From: Malus domestica
Lineage: Eukaryota > Streptophyta > Magnoliopsida > Rosales > Rosaceae
Direction: 5' to 3'
Assembly (NCBI RefSeq): GCF_042453785.1
Contig: NC_091670.1
Location: 34,297,501 to 34,361,500, forward strand
DNA: 64,000 nucleotides
The notes beneath the pieces are model-generated. The model saw only the letters and a list, made by a program, of their open reading frames with translations, did not search any database and had not been told where the DNA came from. Positions 47,085-58,355 of this stretch are shown here, one piece after another. Made by a program: the position numbers and the translations under genes. The stretch's first letter is position 1; each line of letters begins with the position of its first letter.

Positions 47085-50000
47085 TCATATTTTTCTGTGT
47101 TATTAATTTTGATGTATATGTGAAGAAGCAGTTTAGAGGTTCCAACAATGGATGCTCCCCAAGACCCAGAAGCTATTCCCCCACAAAAGACACAGAAAAA
47201 GGCGTTCGCTTTCAACCCATCAAAGCAAAAGCAGCCACGGAGGCTCCTCCATTTTCTCTCTTTCAGCCTCCCAAAGATGAGGACTCTCCCTCTGAGGTAA
47301 TCTACCCATTCTCCCACTACTTTCTGTTGGTTGCTAAGAAAGTGTAGAGATAGAAATTAGAAACTTCAGCAATTTTCATATTGTTTAAGGTTTCATTTGG
47401 TTAACTACTGATAACTGAATCTTCCCAAGTTTTAAATTGTAAGAATATGTGTATGTTCAAGTGCTTTATGTTCATAAGAAATCAGAACAGCATATTTTGT
47501 ATGTAATTCAATCCAAATGGAGCTATATTGTTCTGTTCTACGTATGCCCTTTAAATAAGGATTGATTTTCTTGTTTTCGATTCGTTACTAAGACGAAAGA
47601 TCATGCCTTTATCTTCTAATACCTGCAGTTGGAGCCAGCGGACCCCGATTTCTACAAGATAGGGTATGTTAGAAGTATGAGAGCATATGGAATCGAATTT
47701 AAGGAAGGGCCAGATGGGTTTGGGGTTTATGCTTCAAAGGATGTGGAACCACTTCGCCGGGCTAGAGTGAGTTATTAATTCATTGCAGTCTGTCAAGCTA
47801 GATGCACAATGCCGAATTTAGTGTCAGTGTCTATGATGGTTTCACTGTCCTTAGTTGTTGATTAAGTGTTCAGTTTCGATGGCTTGTTTTTGGTATTAAT
47901 GTGTTTTTGTTCTCAATTTCCTTAGGTAATAATGGAAATTCCTCTAGAACTGATGTTAACCGTAAGCCAAAAGCACCCATGGATGTTTTTTCCAGATATA
48001 GTACCAGTGGGTCATCCAATATTTGATATCATTAACTCAACCGATCCAGAGGTAAATGTGTTTCACTTAATTTCAGATATCAAGGATTTACTGGAGAAGT
48101 TCATCAAGTATTCTAGTACTTCTTCAATTTGTTTAATGGGCAATAGCATTTTCTTCAAATTATGAAATGACATTCATTCTATTGCCTTCATTTTTGTGGC
48201 AGACAGATTGGGATCTGAGGTTAGCATGCCTTCTTTTGTACGCATTTGACAAGGAAGATAACTTTTGGCAGTTGTACGGTGATTTTCTACCCAGTGCTGA
48301 TGAGTGCCCCAACTTGCTTCTAGCTAGTGAGGTGGATAACTTTACAGAACATAATTCTTCTTCATTGTTTCTAAACATTTGTGTAATTTATTCTCGTTTA
48401 TTTTCTTTGACTGGATCCAAATAAGATTTGGATCCAAGGCCTTGAGTGTGCCTGATGTTGAAGGCACATCCATAGCTGTGATACAGTTTTCGAGAATGCA
48501 TCCACAGTTTTTGGCCTCTTGAGATTTAGATCCAAATAATCTTGTTTTTCTTTGCTTCTGCTCCATATATGTTATAGGAGGAGCTTTCAGAACTGCAGGA
48601 TCCCAATCTTGCTTCAACTATGAGAGAACAGCAACGCCGAGCCCTGGAATTTTGGGAAAAGAATTGGGTAATTATCAGTCTGTATATCTTTTACATCATC
48701 AATCGTTCTAGTCATCAATATTCTGCAGAAAAAATTGATTACCCTCAGTTTTAACTCATTATGCACATGCTTGTATGTGTGCTAATTGCTAAACCTCAAT
48801 CAGCACTCGGGTGTACCACTAAAAATTAAACGCCTTGCTCGTGATTCTGAGAGATTCATTTGGGCTCTGAGTATGGCACAAACACGATGCATAGGCATGC
48901 AAATGAGAATTGGTGCACTTGTTCAAGATGCAAATATGCTAATTCCTTATGCAGGTAAATTTCTATTCTCTTCTAATCTTCCAAGTTTGATTATAATTTC
49001 GCTCTCGCGAATATATATTAAACTAGATGTAATATTGCAATTGTGAGGGGAGAATCAAGAACTCATCTTTGTTATTATATATTATATTCTTTGTTGTTTT
49101 GCTCAAGTAACATGTTAATTTGGTGAAGAAACAACCGTGTTCAATGGACCATTCGTTTGCTACAATTTGCTACAATTTTCCCTTTTATGTTATTAGGTGG
49201 CTGTCTAATCAATTTGCTACAATTTGCAGACATGCTAAACCATTCGTTTGAGCCAAACTGCTTTTTTCATTGGCGTTTTAAGGATCGCATGCTTGAAGTG
49301 ATGATAAATGCTGGAAAACAGATTAAGAAAGGTGACGAGGTAATGTCTATTCTATTTGATCAATAGGCTTTGATAAATTCCTTTCAAATTTAAATGTTTG
49401 CAAGGATACTTACGCAGGGACGAGTTTCATTTTTTGTTAACCTGACTAACAGTTGTCATGAGTACACTGTGTTCAGCCATCCTTCCCAATTCAAATTCTT
49501 TCTCCTTCGGTTTTTGTTTTTTCAATATTTCACCCTCCCTCAAGTTACCGTTAACCCACAAAATCAAATAACAAATTTAATGCCATGATAAAAGCCTACG
49601 ATTGGTTATCCATAATATTAATGTAGCACATATATGAAGATGATCTGCTACTAATTTGGAGGTGTATTACAGATGACCGTCAATTACATGAGCGGACAAC
49701 AGAATGACATGTTGATGCAAAGATATGGATTCTCTTCTCCTGTGGTAATGTTCTCTTGCCTAGTAAAAAGAAGTGTGTATATGTATATATACTTTATTTA
49801 CTGATTTGAATTGTCAGTGTAGTTAATTGGAGTAACATAATAGAAAATGGAGTTATTGGTCAAGCGGAGGAATAATTTTTTTTTCCACGAAAGAAATTTG
49901 TGTTTAAGGTTGATAGTTTAGATTAGTACAACACTTATGTACTGTAATGGCACTCTCGGTGCTCTGGAATACTGAATCATGAGTGATTAGTTTTTGAGTA

Positions 50001-51039
50001 TCGGTTTTTGTAGACATGAAGACGGGAGTCATGATTTAAGACCGCACATATAATGGATATGAAAGCACAAATTAAATCTAGACACCGAAAGGCACAACTA
50101 AAAGCTGTGTCTGCTGACTTTACGTATAAGATTCTTGACTGTAATGCATAATGTACCCGAAAACTCGTGCTTCAGATTATTTTCCTGTTTAGGTTAAGTA
50201 TGATGAATATTTGAATATATAGATTCAGTAATTAGAAGCATCATGGTGTCATTTGTACTTTTCTAAAATTGAGTGCTCTTTATCTGGCTTGGAACTGCAG
50301 AATCCTTGGGATGTGATTCCGTTCTCTGGAAATGCACGTATTCATTTGGATTCCTTCTTGTCAGTATTCAATATATCCGGACTTCACGGAGAGTACTACC
50401 ATAACAGTATGAGGCATTTGAATTCTTTCTGTGGCTTGTTCTGTTTAGATTTGTAGTCCTTCAAACCTAACAGCATTGTAGTTAAAAGATCTGTATAAAA
50501 ATGTAGCAGGTCGACTATCTAATGATGGAGATACTTTTGTTGACGGAGCGATCATAGCAGCAGCAAGAACATTGCCCACGTGGTCCGATGGGGATGTGCC
50601 TCCGATCCCAAGTATGGAAAGAAAATCCGTGAAGGAATTACAGGAAGAATGCCGACAGATACTTGCAGCGTTTCCTACTAACTCTAAGCAGGACCAAAAA
50701 ATCCTAGGTAAAGTGAAACCGAGTTGCCATGTGATTTTTCTTGTAACCTATGTGCAAGATGAACTTTAATTTGACACCGGAAACTTATGTTTCTTCCCAT
50801 CATACCCTATGCAGATTCAATGCCAAATGCTAGTAGGACGCTTGAGGCTGCAATCAAGTATGTAATCATGACATGATTCATACCGGAGCTTTTTGAACTG
50901 AAATTTACGGCAAACTACAACCACTGTCGATGATTTAACTGCTGATCTCGACCTGTGCAGGTATAGATTGCACCGGAAATTGTTCGTAGAGAAGGTCATG
51001 CAGGCACTGGATATATACCAAGAACGGATACTATTCTGA
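46980..51039 (+). CDS. PTAC14: pTAC14-type plastid SET-domain protein
   Basis: Thirteen exons: 46980-47036, 47132-47296, 47629-47766, 47926-48051, 48203-48331, 48578-48667, 48804-48954, 49230-49339, 49673-49744, 50301-50406, 50510-50707, 50815-50857, 50961-51039. All are GT-AG and in frame, giving 487 residues (Arabidopsis pTAC14 is about 483). Residues 1 to about 70 are a Ser/Pro-rich transit peptide. A SET domain of the Rubisco-LSMT type runs from about 95 to 325, with DMLNHSFEPNC at 286-296 (NHS at 289-291). A helical LSMT substrate-binding-like C-terminus follows. pTAC14 is a component of the plastid-encoded RNA polymerase complex and is needed for chloroplast development. The start at 46980 is inferred from frame, transit peptide and a short first intron full of CT repeats. 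Confidence 0.93.
47038..47079 (+). repeat. (TC)n microsatellite at the 5' end of PTAC14 intron 1
   Basis: About 21 TC units begin inside the GT of the inferred donor and fill nearly half of the 95-bp intron. Confidence 0.9.
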
Positions 51040-51192
51040 TAAAAAGCTTACGAGTTTAGAAAGCTAGGAAAATTTTGTGGCATTCAATTGTGCCAAAACT
51101 ATGCTGATTACAGCGAAGTTTATTCATGTTTAACATGTATGAGTTTGTGCAAAGATTTTTATATTTATTTTTAGTATGTCTTTTCTTCCCAA

Positions 51193-51295
51193 TTGGGAGC
51201 AGCCTCTCCATAAATGGGGGTAAGGCTAGCTGACATTCACCTCTCCCAGACCCTGCGTAAAGCGGGAGCCTTGTGCACTGGGTACGACCTTTTTT
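51193..51295 (+). mobile_element. Au-like SINE, 5'-truncated, 18-bp target duplication
   Basis: TATGTCTTTTCTTCCCAA flanks both sides (51175-51192, 51296-51313). The insert has GGTAAGGCTAGCTGACATTC, CAGACCCTGCGTAAAGCGGG and AGCCTTGTGCACTGGGTACG followed by T7, which is the 3' half of plant Au SINEs. It sits in the PTAC14 3' flank. Confidence 0.85.
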
Positions 51296-51313
51296 TATGT
51301 CTTTTCTTCCCAA

Positions 51314-51690
51314 ATCGTGGCTGGTTAAGTAAATCCTGAAAAACACTTAAAAGTGCTTCTTGGAAGAAGTACATAACTGGTGCTTCTTGTAGAAAGCACT
51401 TGAAGTGCTTTTGGAACTTAAAAACATTTTCTCTAAAAGTGTTTTCAACCCTTTTAAAGTCACATTCAAATGAACCTGTAATTGTAGAAAAACTACTTTA
51501 CGGATTAACGATTATATGACAAAACTAGTTCAACATCTTCCACTTGTGTTTCTGTATATGCAAGGCAAGAATCCAACGTTGTAAAATAAAATTAAACGGA
51601 GCTTAAATTCTCAGGTTGGTAGGATTCACCACATAACAAATCGCTTTAATGTTTTGCTTAGTTACAAGGTCACGAGACAAGGATCGGCAA
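51314..51690. other. Intergenic
   Basis: Contains an AAGTGCTTCTTG..AAGAAG inverted stretch at about 51345-51410, probably a MITE end. No gene. Confidence 0.5.
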
Positions 51691-51694
51691 TTAC

Positions 51695-51975
51695 AAGTGT
51701 GACGATGTGAATGTAAAAGAGTCCCGCATCGATAAAAAGAGAAACCTTGTAAGGGATTATAAGAGGTTGGACTATTTCTCGTATTGCCAATTGATTTTAT
51801 AGTGGAATTTGAACTTTCTTTATGATATCAGAGTAGGTTGCCCCTCAATGTCACCTAATTTAGGTTGTTCATGTATCTTATATCGGTGAAAGGAAAAACC
51901 TTGTAAAGGCTTTTAAGAGATTGTGCTATTCACCAAAAGTGTTTTTAATTATTTTAAATACACTTCCAAATAAAC
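51695..51975 (+). mobile_element. Degenerate TRIM-like element
   Basis: Two diverged LTR-like blocks share CATCG(A/G)TgAAA and AAACCTTGTAA(G/A)GG.TT.TAAGAG. Between them TATCAGAG (about 51826-51833) matches the usual tRNA-iMet primer site. No coding sequence. Confidence 0.55.
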
Positions 51976-52863
51976 CTAAAGGTGTTTTGATGCAATTTGT
52001 CACTCAGTTAAAATATTTTGTATGTATTAAAATTTCAGATTGCATATTTTGTATGTATTAAAACTTCAGATTGCAAACACGAAAGAATAGAAGCACGCTG
52101 CTCGAGCTATTTTGGCAAAAATCTAAGTCGGTTAACATAATATATTTTGGCGAATGCACAAAACTTCAACATTTTTTTCAGGAAAAATTTGAATTCATTA
52201 AGATTAAATTAATCAAATAAAATTTAATTTATATATTTCAACATTTATTTAAGAACATAACGAGCGACTGTGGGCAGCATAAAGGCTTTCGTCGCAAAAG
52301 CGACAGACTCCAGCACCGCACCCTTCGTATACCGTTCCCATTTTCAGGTATCTCTCTCTCTCTCTCTCTCTCCGGTTCTAGTAGATAACAAGAATGGTTT
52401 GTTCATTACTGTTGAATCGTGAAAACAGTTAGGAACAGTTTGATTTGTGGGTGTTTTACACCAGGTAATTGTGCTGCACACCATATGTTTGATAAAATGT
52501 CAATTTGGTGGACCGATGAGTTGCACATTAGGTGTTTGATAAACCACTAGTTAAGATCGGTTTGATTTGTGGGTTTTCTATATATCGCCCTTTAATTGCA
52601 TCAGTAGAGTAGCTGATTGAGTTGCACATTAGGTGTTTGATAAAATGTCAGTCTGGTGACTGATGAGGTAACAATGGCAGTGTCAATTGCAGTGTGGTAT
52701 ATAAGCACTAGGGTAGTGTCAAATTGTTATGGATAGTTTTATAACTGTGAAAGATTTGGAATTCGCCTTGTGGGTGGCCTCGTAAGGAAATTTGTAGAAT
52801 CCCACAAATATTCCTCAAATACTGAAAGTTTGTATCTTTTTTGAATTGGAGAGGTGAAGCGAG
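51976..52863. other. Intergenic and 5' region of the S33 gene
   Basis: A CT run at about 52347-52371 follows TTTTCAG|GTATCTC, which may be a 5' UTR donor. GAGTTGCACATTAGGTGTTT is duplicated at about 52518 and 52619. Confidence 0.5.
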
Positions 52864-53468
52864 ATGGCTACTGGTGGTCTAAAGAGCATGTTGGTTGCGG
52901 CAGTCAGTACTGGGGTGACTGAGGCTAGGGCGAGGATATTCGGGCACATACTTAACCCAACCGGCCAGAGATCTGCCCATAAGATTTTGCGCAAGAAGTT
53001 GATTGGTGAGAAAGTTGCCCAGTGGTACCCATATGACATCAAGAAAGATGACCGCCGAATCATGGCTATGGAAGAACAAGAGTACTCTCTCTGCCCCTCC
53101 CTCTCTCTAATGTCTACTAAACGTCTGTTTTTATGTTTTAGTGTTGTATTCTTCAATGCAAAACTTGTGATTTCCGTAACAGATCACGATATTCTTTTTC
53201 CGCCTCTCATTCAAGTGTTGCAACTTATCGTTTGATTGATGTATTTCATCTTTGTTCTACATCCAAGTTAGCAGAATGTAACTTGTGCTGGTTTCATGAT
53301 TTTGTATAATAACTGCTGGTAGTAGCTTTTGGTGACTAATAGTCCTGATGATTCTCTACTTGGTATCTTGCTAGGCGCTTATCCAAGCTCGAAATGTTGA
53401 AACGTCGAGGAAAAGGACCACCGAAGAAGGGTCAAGGAAGGCGTGCTGCCAAGCGTAACAAAAAGTAG
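52864..53468 (+). CDS. MRPS33: Mitochondrial small-subunit ribosomal protein S33 (S27/S33 family)
   Basis: Two exons, 52864-53081 and 53375-53468, join in phase 2 to give 103 residues, the usual size. The N-terminal half has EARARIFGHILNPTGQRSAH, KILRKKLIGEKVAQWYP and YDIKKDD. The C-terminus RRGKGPPKKGQGRRAAKRNK is very basic, as in other S27/S33 proteins that bind rRNA. No separate presequence is obvious, which is normal for this family. The gene is tail-to-tail with OTP84, stop codons about 500 bp apart. Confidence 0.93.
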
Positions 53469-53965
53469 TATTTTGACATGTTGGATTTGGTTCGTGAGTA
53501 GCGTTTTGAATAAGAAGAGACTACTAGTATTTGGACATCTTGTAACAATTTGTTCCTTAAATTCTGTTTCAAAATCCATTTTTCTTGCCCCACATTTGTA
53601 CCGATGGTAACTATTATATGCGTGGGAATATATTGCTCAGTCAAAGATTTTGGCATCCAACGTTTTCCAGGCTTCAGCTGATATGATACAAGAAGATTTA
53701 AGAATTCAACCCGTTTTCGTTTGTCGACGATACTTGAGCAATGAATTTTGAACCTGTTTACTCATCTGTGATGTTAACCAAATCAGGAATTAACGATAAT
53801 ACAGGCTGAAAAATGACACAAACAAAACTCTCGTTGAAAATCAAGTTACCACGAAACCTTCGAAAAGGATTCTCGAGCATCAAGCTTGACGTGTATACAA
53901 GAGCTTCTGGGAACTTACACAATCAATGGAATGCTACCAAATTTACAAAATAATGTTCATTTTTC
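53469..53965. other. Convergent spacer between S33 and OTP84
   Basis: Holds the 3' UTRs of both genes. No other feature seen. Confidence 0.6.
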
Positions 53966-56683
53966 TCACCAATAATCTCCGCATGAACAAGTTCCATTTT
54001 TAAAGTGATGGAACCTTCTTACGTCTCTTAGAATGATCTCCCTGTCCGTAATCTTTGAGATATACTTTGACGCAGTGTGGCAGTCATTACAAACTCGAAG
54101 GTTCTTGGAAACTCTAATGGTAGTCCCGGGACGGGTATTGAGAATGCCAAACGCTATTGCCAGTTTCTCGCTATGCCCACAGAGTAGAGTTTCTTTCTCC
54201 TCCTCGTCAACATTGTGAAGTACACAAGAAGTATCAGGCACATAACCCTCCCTTTTCATCTTTTCTGACAGGGTTTCGAGAAATTCATGGAGCTGCCTGC
54301 TTTGTTGGTGTGACAAATCTCCAGCCAAAAACTTATGAACCTCATCGCCAAACTCAATCCAACTATAACCAGGTTCTTTTCTCACTCCCAATTCCCTCAT
54401 CTTTCTCCGAACATCCATTGCCTTTTCCCAGAATCCGGAAGATGAGTAGATATTAGAAAGTAGAACGTAGTGACTAGCCACATCAGGCTCCAACTGCAGG
54501 AGATGATTAGCTGCAACTTCTCCAATCTCTACATTCTGGTGAATTCGACAGGCACCAAGCAAGCTACTCCAAGCACCTGCTTTATCGAGTTGAGAAGGCA
54601 TAGAGTTGATGAATTGATATGCTTCCTCCACATTACCAGCCCGACCAAGCAAGTCTACAACACAAGCATAATGATCTGGTGCAGGTTCAATTCCATAGTC
54701 CTCTTTCATTTTTCGGAACAAATTCAGGCCTTCATCAACCATCCCAGAATGACTACACGCAGCAAAAAGTGCAATGAACGTAACTTCATTAGGCCTTACC
54801 TCTTTGTTTCGTCTTCCTTCATCCACCATATCCCTAAGTAGTTCTAATGCTTCCTCCCCTCTCCCTTGCATTCCATAAGCCATGATAAGTACATTCCAGG
54901 TGATCACATTCTTTATTGGTATCTGATTAAACACAGTTCTAGCTAAACCTATGCAGCCACATTTCGCATACATGTCAACCAGCGCACTTCCTACTGCAAC
55001 ATCAAATGCCAATAAGTTTCTAATAGCATAAGCATGGATCTCTTTCCCCTTAGCGAGTGCTCCCAGTGCAGCACAACCAGGAAGAATTGTCATGAATGTT
55101 ATTGAATTTGGTTTAAGAGGAATACTTTTTTCATTGTCATAACCAGTATAATCTGTGTTCTTCTTTTCTTCTACTCTTTGCATATCACATAGCAGATTAA
55201 GCGCATCACCATGGCGTCCAGAAATAACATAACCAGTGATCATGGTATTCCACGACACTATGTCTTTTGCCTCCATGCTGTTAAATATGATTTCTGAAAT
55301 TACTGTCTTTCCTAACCTGGAGTACATGTCCACAAGTGCATTTTGCACGTACCTGTTCTTCTCCAGACCCCTCTTTATTACATAACCGTGGATACTCTCT
55401 TTATCAGCGAATGATTCAGACCGCACACAGGCTGGCACAATACTCGACATTGTGGTGGAATTTGGGAAAAGCGCGGAGGCAGCATACATTTCAAGGAACA
55501 GTTTCAATGCCTCTTCATCGTACTCATTTTGTGCATAGCCAGTAATCATTGCATTCCAAAGTGGAATTTTCCGCTCCAAGACAGCGTCGAAAACTTGACG
55601 ACCACTTCCAACTTGTCGGCAGTTGCAATACATGTCAACTAAAGCACTACCAACATAAGAATTTTCACTTAATTCAGTGGTTCTTAAGGCATAAGCATGA
55701 ATTTCCTTCCCTGTATCTAACATCTCCAGATGAGAACATGCCGGAAGAACACTTGCAACTGTAACCCCATCTGGTTTGAGTCCTGCAAGAACCATAAGGC
55801 GGAAGAACTCTAATGCTTCCATAAACTGGTCGTTCTGAGAGAACGAACTTATCATTGTGTTCCACGAAACCATGTCACAGTCCTCAAACATCTCAAACAA
55901 AGCTCTCGAGTACTCAACTAATCCTAATTTAGCATACATTGCCAATAAAGCATTGATTGTAAATGTTTTCCAATCACTCACTCTCAGACCATACGCATGA
56001 ACTTGCTTCCCAAGCCGCAACCCATCACGCTTATGCAAATTCGAACAAGCATGTGCCACACTCACCAAAGTAAAGGAGCTAGGCTCCATATTCTCCAATA
56101 ACATCGACCTAAACGCATCGAGAGCGAGTTCCCATTCCTCGATCCGACACAACGCAGCAATCATGGAATTCCAAGAAACTTGGTCTCTGTCAGTTATTCC
56201 ATCGAACACTTTGCATGCATCTCCAATATCTCCACATTTCCCATACACATTTACAAGGGTATTAGCCACGGTCACCGAGGATAACCCATACCCGAATTTC
56301 ACAACATGGGCATGAATCTGTTTCCCCAAATTCAAGTCCTGAATCCCCGTGACGGCCTTCAGAACTGCAGGGAAAGCAAAGTTGTCGGGTGCCACACCTG
56401 AAAGAGTCATTTCGATGTACGTAGAAATGGCTTCTCGGAAATGATTGGACCGGGTTTGGGAGCGGAGGGTCTCGACCCATGTGGCCGGAGTGCGAGAGGA
56501 GTGGGATGCGAGTTTCGGTGCAGAACCGCCGCCCGTGGTGGTGGTGGGTGGGTTGAGTAAAGGAGAGGGCTTTAGAGTGTGTGTTTTGAGAGTTGTGGGT
56601 TGGTGGATTTGGAGGGCAGAAAGTGGTTGGGAAGGTAAGGGGCCAGAGAGAGGTGTGAGCAGTTGAGTGTAGGAGGAGGACAT
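53966..56683 (-). CDS. OTP84: DYW-class PPR editing factor, OTP84 orthologue
   Basis: Intronless, 905 residues. A Ser/Pro/Thr-rich plastid transit peptide covers about the first 60. A long series of PLS-type PPR motifs fills about 70-740, for example VNVYGKCGDIGDACKVF, VSWNSMIAALCRIEEWELAL, SALVDMYAKCGCIGLARTVF and ITWNVLIMAYGMQGRGEEAL. E and E+ motifs follow, then a complete DYW domain ending in the canonical DYW. The deaminase signature HSE is at 837-839 and zinc ligands include CNDC at 865-868 and CSC at 899-901. The sequence agrees along its length with Arabidopsis At3g57430/OTP84, which edits several plastid transcripts including ndh and psbZ sites. All catalytic residues I can check are present. 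Confidence 0.93.
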   Translation of the reverse strand: MSSSYTQLLTPLSGPLPSQPLSALQIHQPTTLKTHTLKPSPLLNPPTTTTGGGSAPKLASHSSRTPATWVETLRSQTRSNHFREAISTYIEMTLSGVAPDNFAFPAVLKAVTGIQDLNLGKQIHAHVVKFGYGLSSVTVANTLVNVYGKCGDIGDACKVFDGITDRDQVSWNSMIAALCRIEEWELALDAFRSMLLENMEPSSFTLVSVAHACSNLHKRDGLRLGKQVHAYGLRVSDWKTFTINALLAMYAKLGLVEYSRALFEMFEDCDMVSWNTMISSFSQNDQFMEALEFFRLMVLAGLKPDGVTVASVLPACSHLEMLDTGKEIHAYALRTTELSENSYVGSALVDMYCNCRQVGSGRQVFDAVLERKIPLWNAMITGYAQNEYDEEALKLFLEMYAASALFPNSTTMSSIVPACVRSESFADKESIHGYVIKRGLEKNRYVQNALVDMYSRLGKTVISEIIFNSMEAKDIVSWNTMITGYVISGRHGDALNLLCDMQRVEEKKNTDYTGYDNEKSIPLKPNSITFMTILPGCAALGALAKGKEIHAYAIRNLLAFDVAVGSALVDMYAKCGCIGLARTVFNQIPIKNVITWNVLIMAYGMQGRGEEALELLRDMVDEGRRNKEVRPNEVTFIALFAACSHSGMVDEGLNLFRKMKEDYGIEPAPDHYACVVDLLGRAGNVEEAYQFINSMPSQLDKAGAWSSLLGACRIHQNVEIGEVAANHLLQLEPDVASHYVLLSNIYSSSGFWEKAMDVRRKMRELGVRKEPGYSWIEFGDEVHKFLAGDLSHQQSRQLHEFLETLSEKMKREGYVPDTSCVLHNVDEEEKETLLCGHSEKLAIAFGILNTRPGTTIRVSKNLRVCNDCHTASKYISKITDREIILRDVRRFHHFKNGTCSCGDYW

Positions 56684-57030
56684 TTGGTAGTTATTACAGT
56701 TGGAGCAGTTACTGGATTGGTTCTAAAACGGAAAAGAGTTGCATAGTTCATGTACCGAAGGGATAAGGGTTGGGCCCACTTGATAGAATTTTATCTTTTT
56801 TATTTTCCCTTCATTATAATTTGACCAATTTTAAAATTTTATTTTGTGGTTTAATGAGATTTTCATAAATCAAACTATCCAAAAGAAAAAAAGACCTTCA
56901 ATTTATGCTTGCTCACTTGTCTTTTCCCTAATTTTGTTACTCCATTAGTGTTTAAATGCAATTTGTTATATTCTTCAATTGAACTCAAATACAATTATCT
57001 GAACTCGAAACTTCTTTCAATAAGAAAAGA
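56684..57030. other. OTP84 promoter region and spacer
   Basis: No coding sequence. Confidence 0.5.
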
Positions 57031-57032
57031 TG

Positions 57033-57603
57033 ATTTGCATAAGTACCATATGAACTTGTAAGTATGTGCGCTAATACCACCTAAACTTTTAATTTTTAAT
57101 TTTTACCACCTGAGCTCTCTTAACTGTTGGAATCTACCACCTACGTTACTTTTCATCTATTTGTTGTTAAAACATGTCACACACCCTTCACATGGGGGTA
57201 TATTTTTTTTTGATTTAATTCTCAAGGCTCGCTGGAATTAATTTGTACAAAGGCAAAAGGCATTGTTTGTGTAGCGGCGTTGGAGTCAAGTCATGAACAG
57301 AAATGAGAAGTTGATTTCGAGTTTAATTTTGGCAATGGTTGTTGAATAATTGAAGTGAAAATTGATTGCTGGCATCTACATTGGCACTAAGTGAAGAAAG
57401 ATGGAGAATAATGAGTTCAGATTTGCTGGGGAACTCCCAAATTATGGTAAATACTGCATGTTTTAACGGTAAAAATGGATGGAAAGTAATGTAGGTGATA
57501 AATTCCAATAGTTAAAAGAGTCCAGGTGGTAAAAATTAAAAATTGAAAGTTTATGTAGTATTATTGCACATGTTACAAATTCAAATGGTACTTACACAAA
57601 ATC
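57033..57603. mobile_element. MITE/MULE-like element with about 150-bp inverted repeats
   Basis: AAGTACCATATGAACTTGTA and TTAATTTTTAATTTTTACCA followed by CACCTGAGCTC on the left return inverted on the right (CAGGTGGTAAAAATTAAAAA, ATTCAAATGGTACTT). The roughly 270-bp interior codes for nothing recognisable. Confidence 0.85.
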
Positions 57604-58347
57604 CCTTAAGAAAATATACTCGTTGAGCATTTCTTCATTGTAGGACCATTCTCACATGTATCTACATATTTAAGTATGAGAACATGCACATTTTAGTATT
57701 TTGAACTCATTCGATGTCTAGAACTGGCAGACTCACTGCATTCATATGAAAGTTTATTTATGCATACAAACGTGAGTTTGGGCTCGTTTGATGTCTTGAA
57801 CTGAATAACTCATTGTGTCTTATGAAAAGCATGTATGAGCACCCAGAAATGTGTCCTCATCCACACCTCTACACTTGGGAGCTCTTTCAATGTGACATAC
57901 AACAAACATGCGGAACCATTCTTTCACATGTGTCTGCATATTTTCAACATGCTTTCTTATTATGTCACATGTTTTGCACACCCTTTTCATGGTATGGAAG
58001 CATCAACAAAGTTTGGCCTTTTTCGAACAATGCTTGGCTATTTAAAAACTCTATGTTTTAATCATAGACTTTGTGTTTATGATCAAAATCGTTTATATTA
58101 TGATTCACATTGTAAAAAAATTATGCAAGAAATGAATTAAAACTAAAATCTTTTAGTCAATCTATTATAACAAATACATAAACAGTTTGTAATACTTTTT
58201 CCAATTCCATTCATCTGTTTTTATACAATTGATAACAAAACAACATTAGTATTATGAACGGTTCTGATCATAAACACATAATTCTATAAATTGACAACGA
58301 ATCATTTTGAATAGAAATAACTACTCATCGTTTGAGTAATCAAGTAA
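57604..58347. other. Intergenic
   Basis: The frames at 57813-58140 are AT-rich chance openings. No gene recognised. Confidence 0.5.
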
Positions 58348-58355
58348 TATTGAAA

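Noticed and set aside
57813-58140. Overlapping open frames of 82 and 101 residues
   Set aside because: Low-complexity, no conserved motif, no splice or promoter context.
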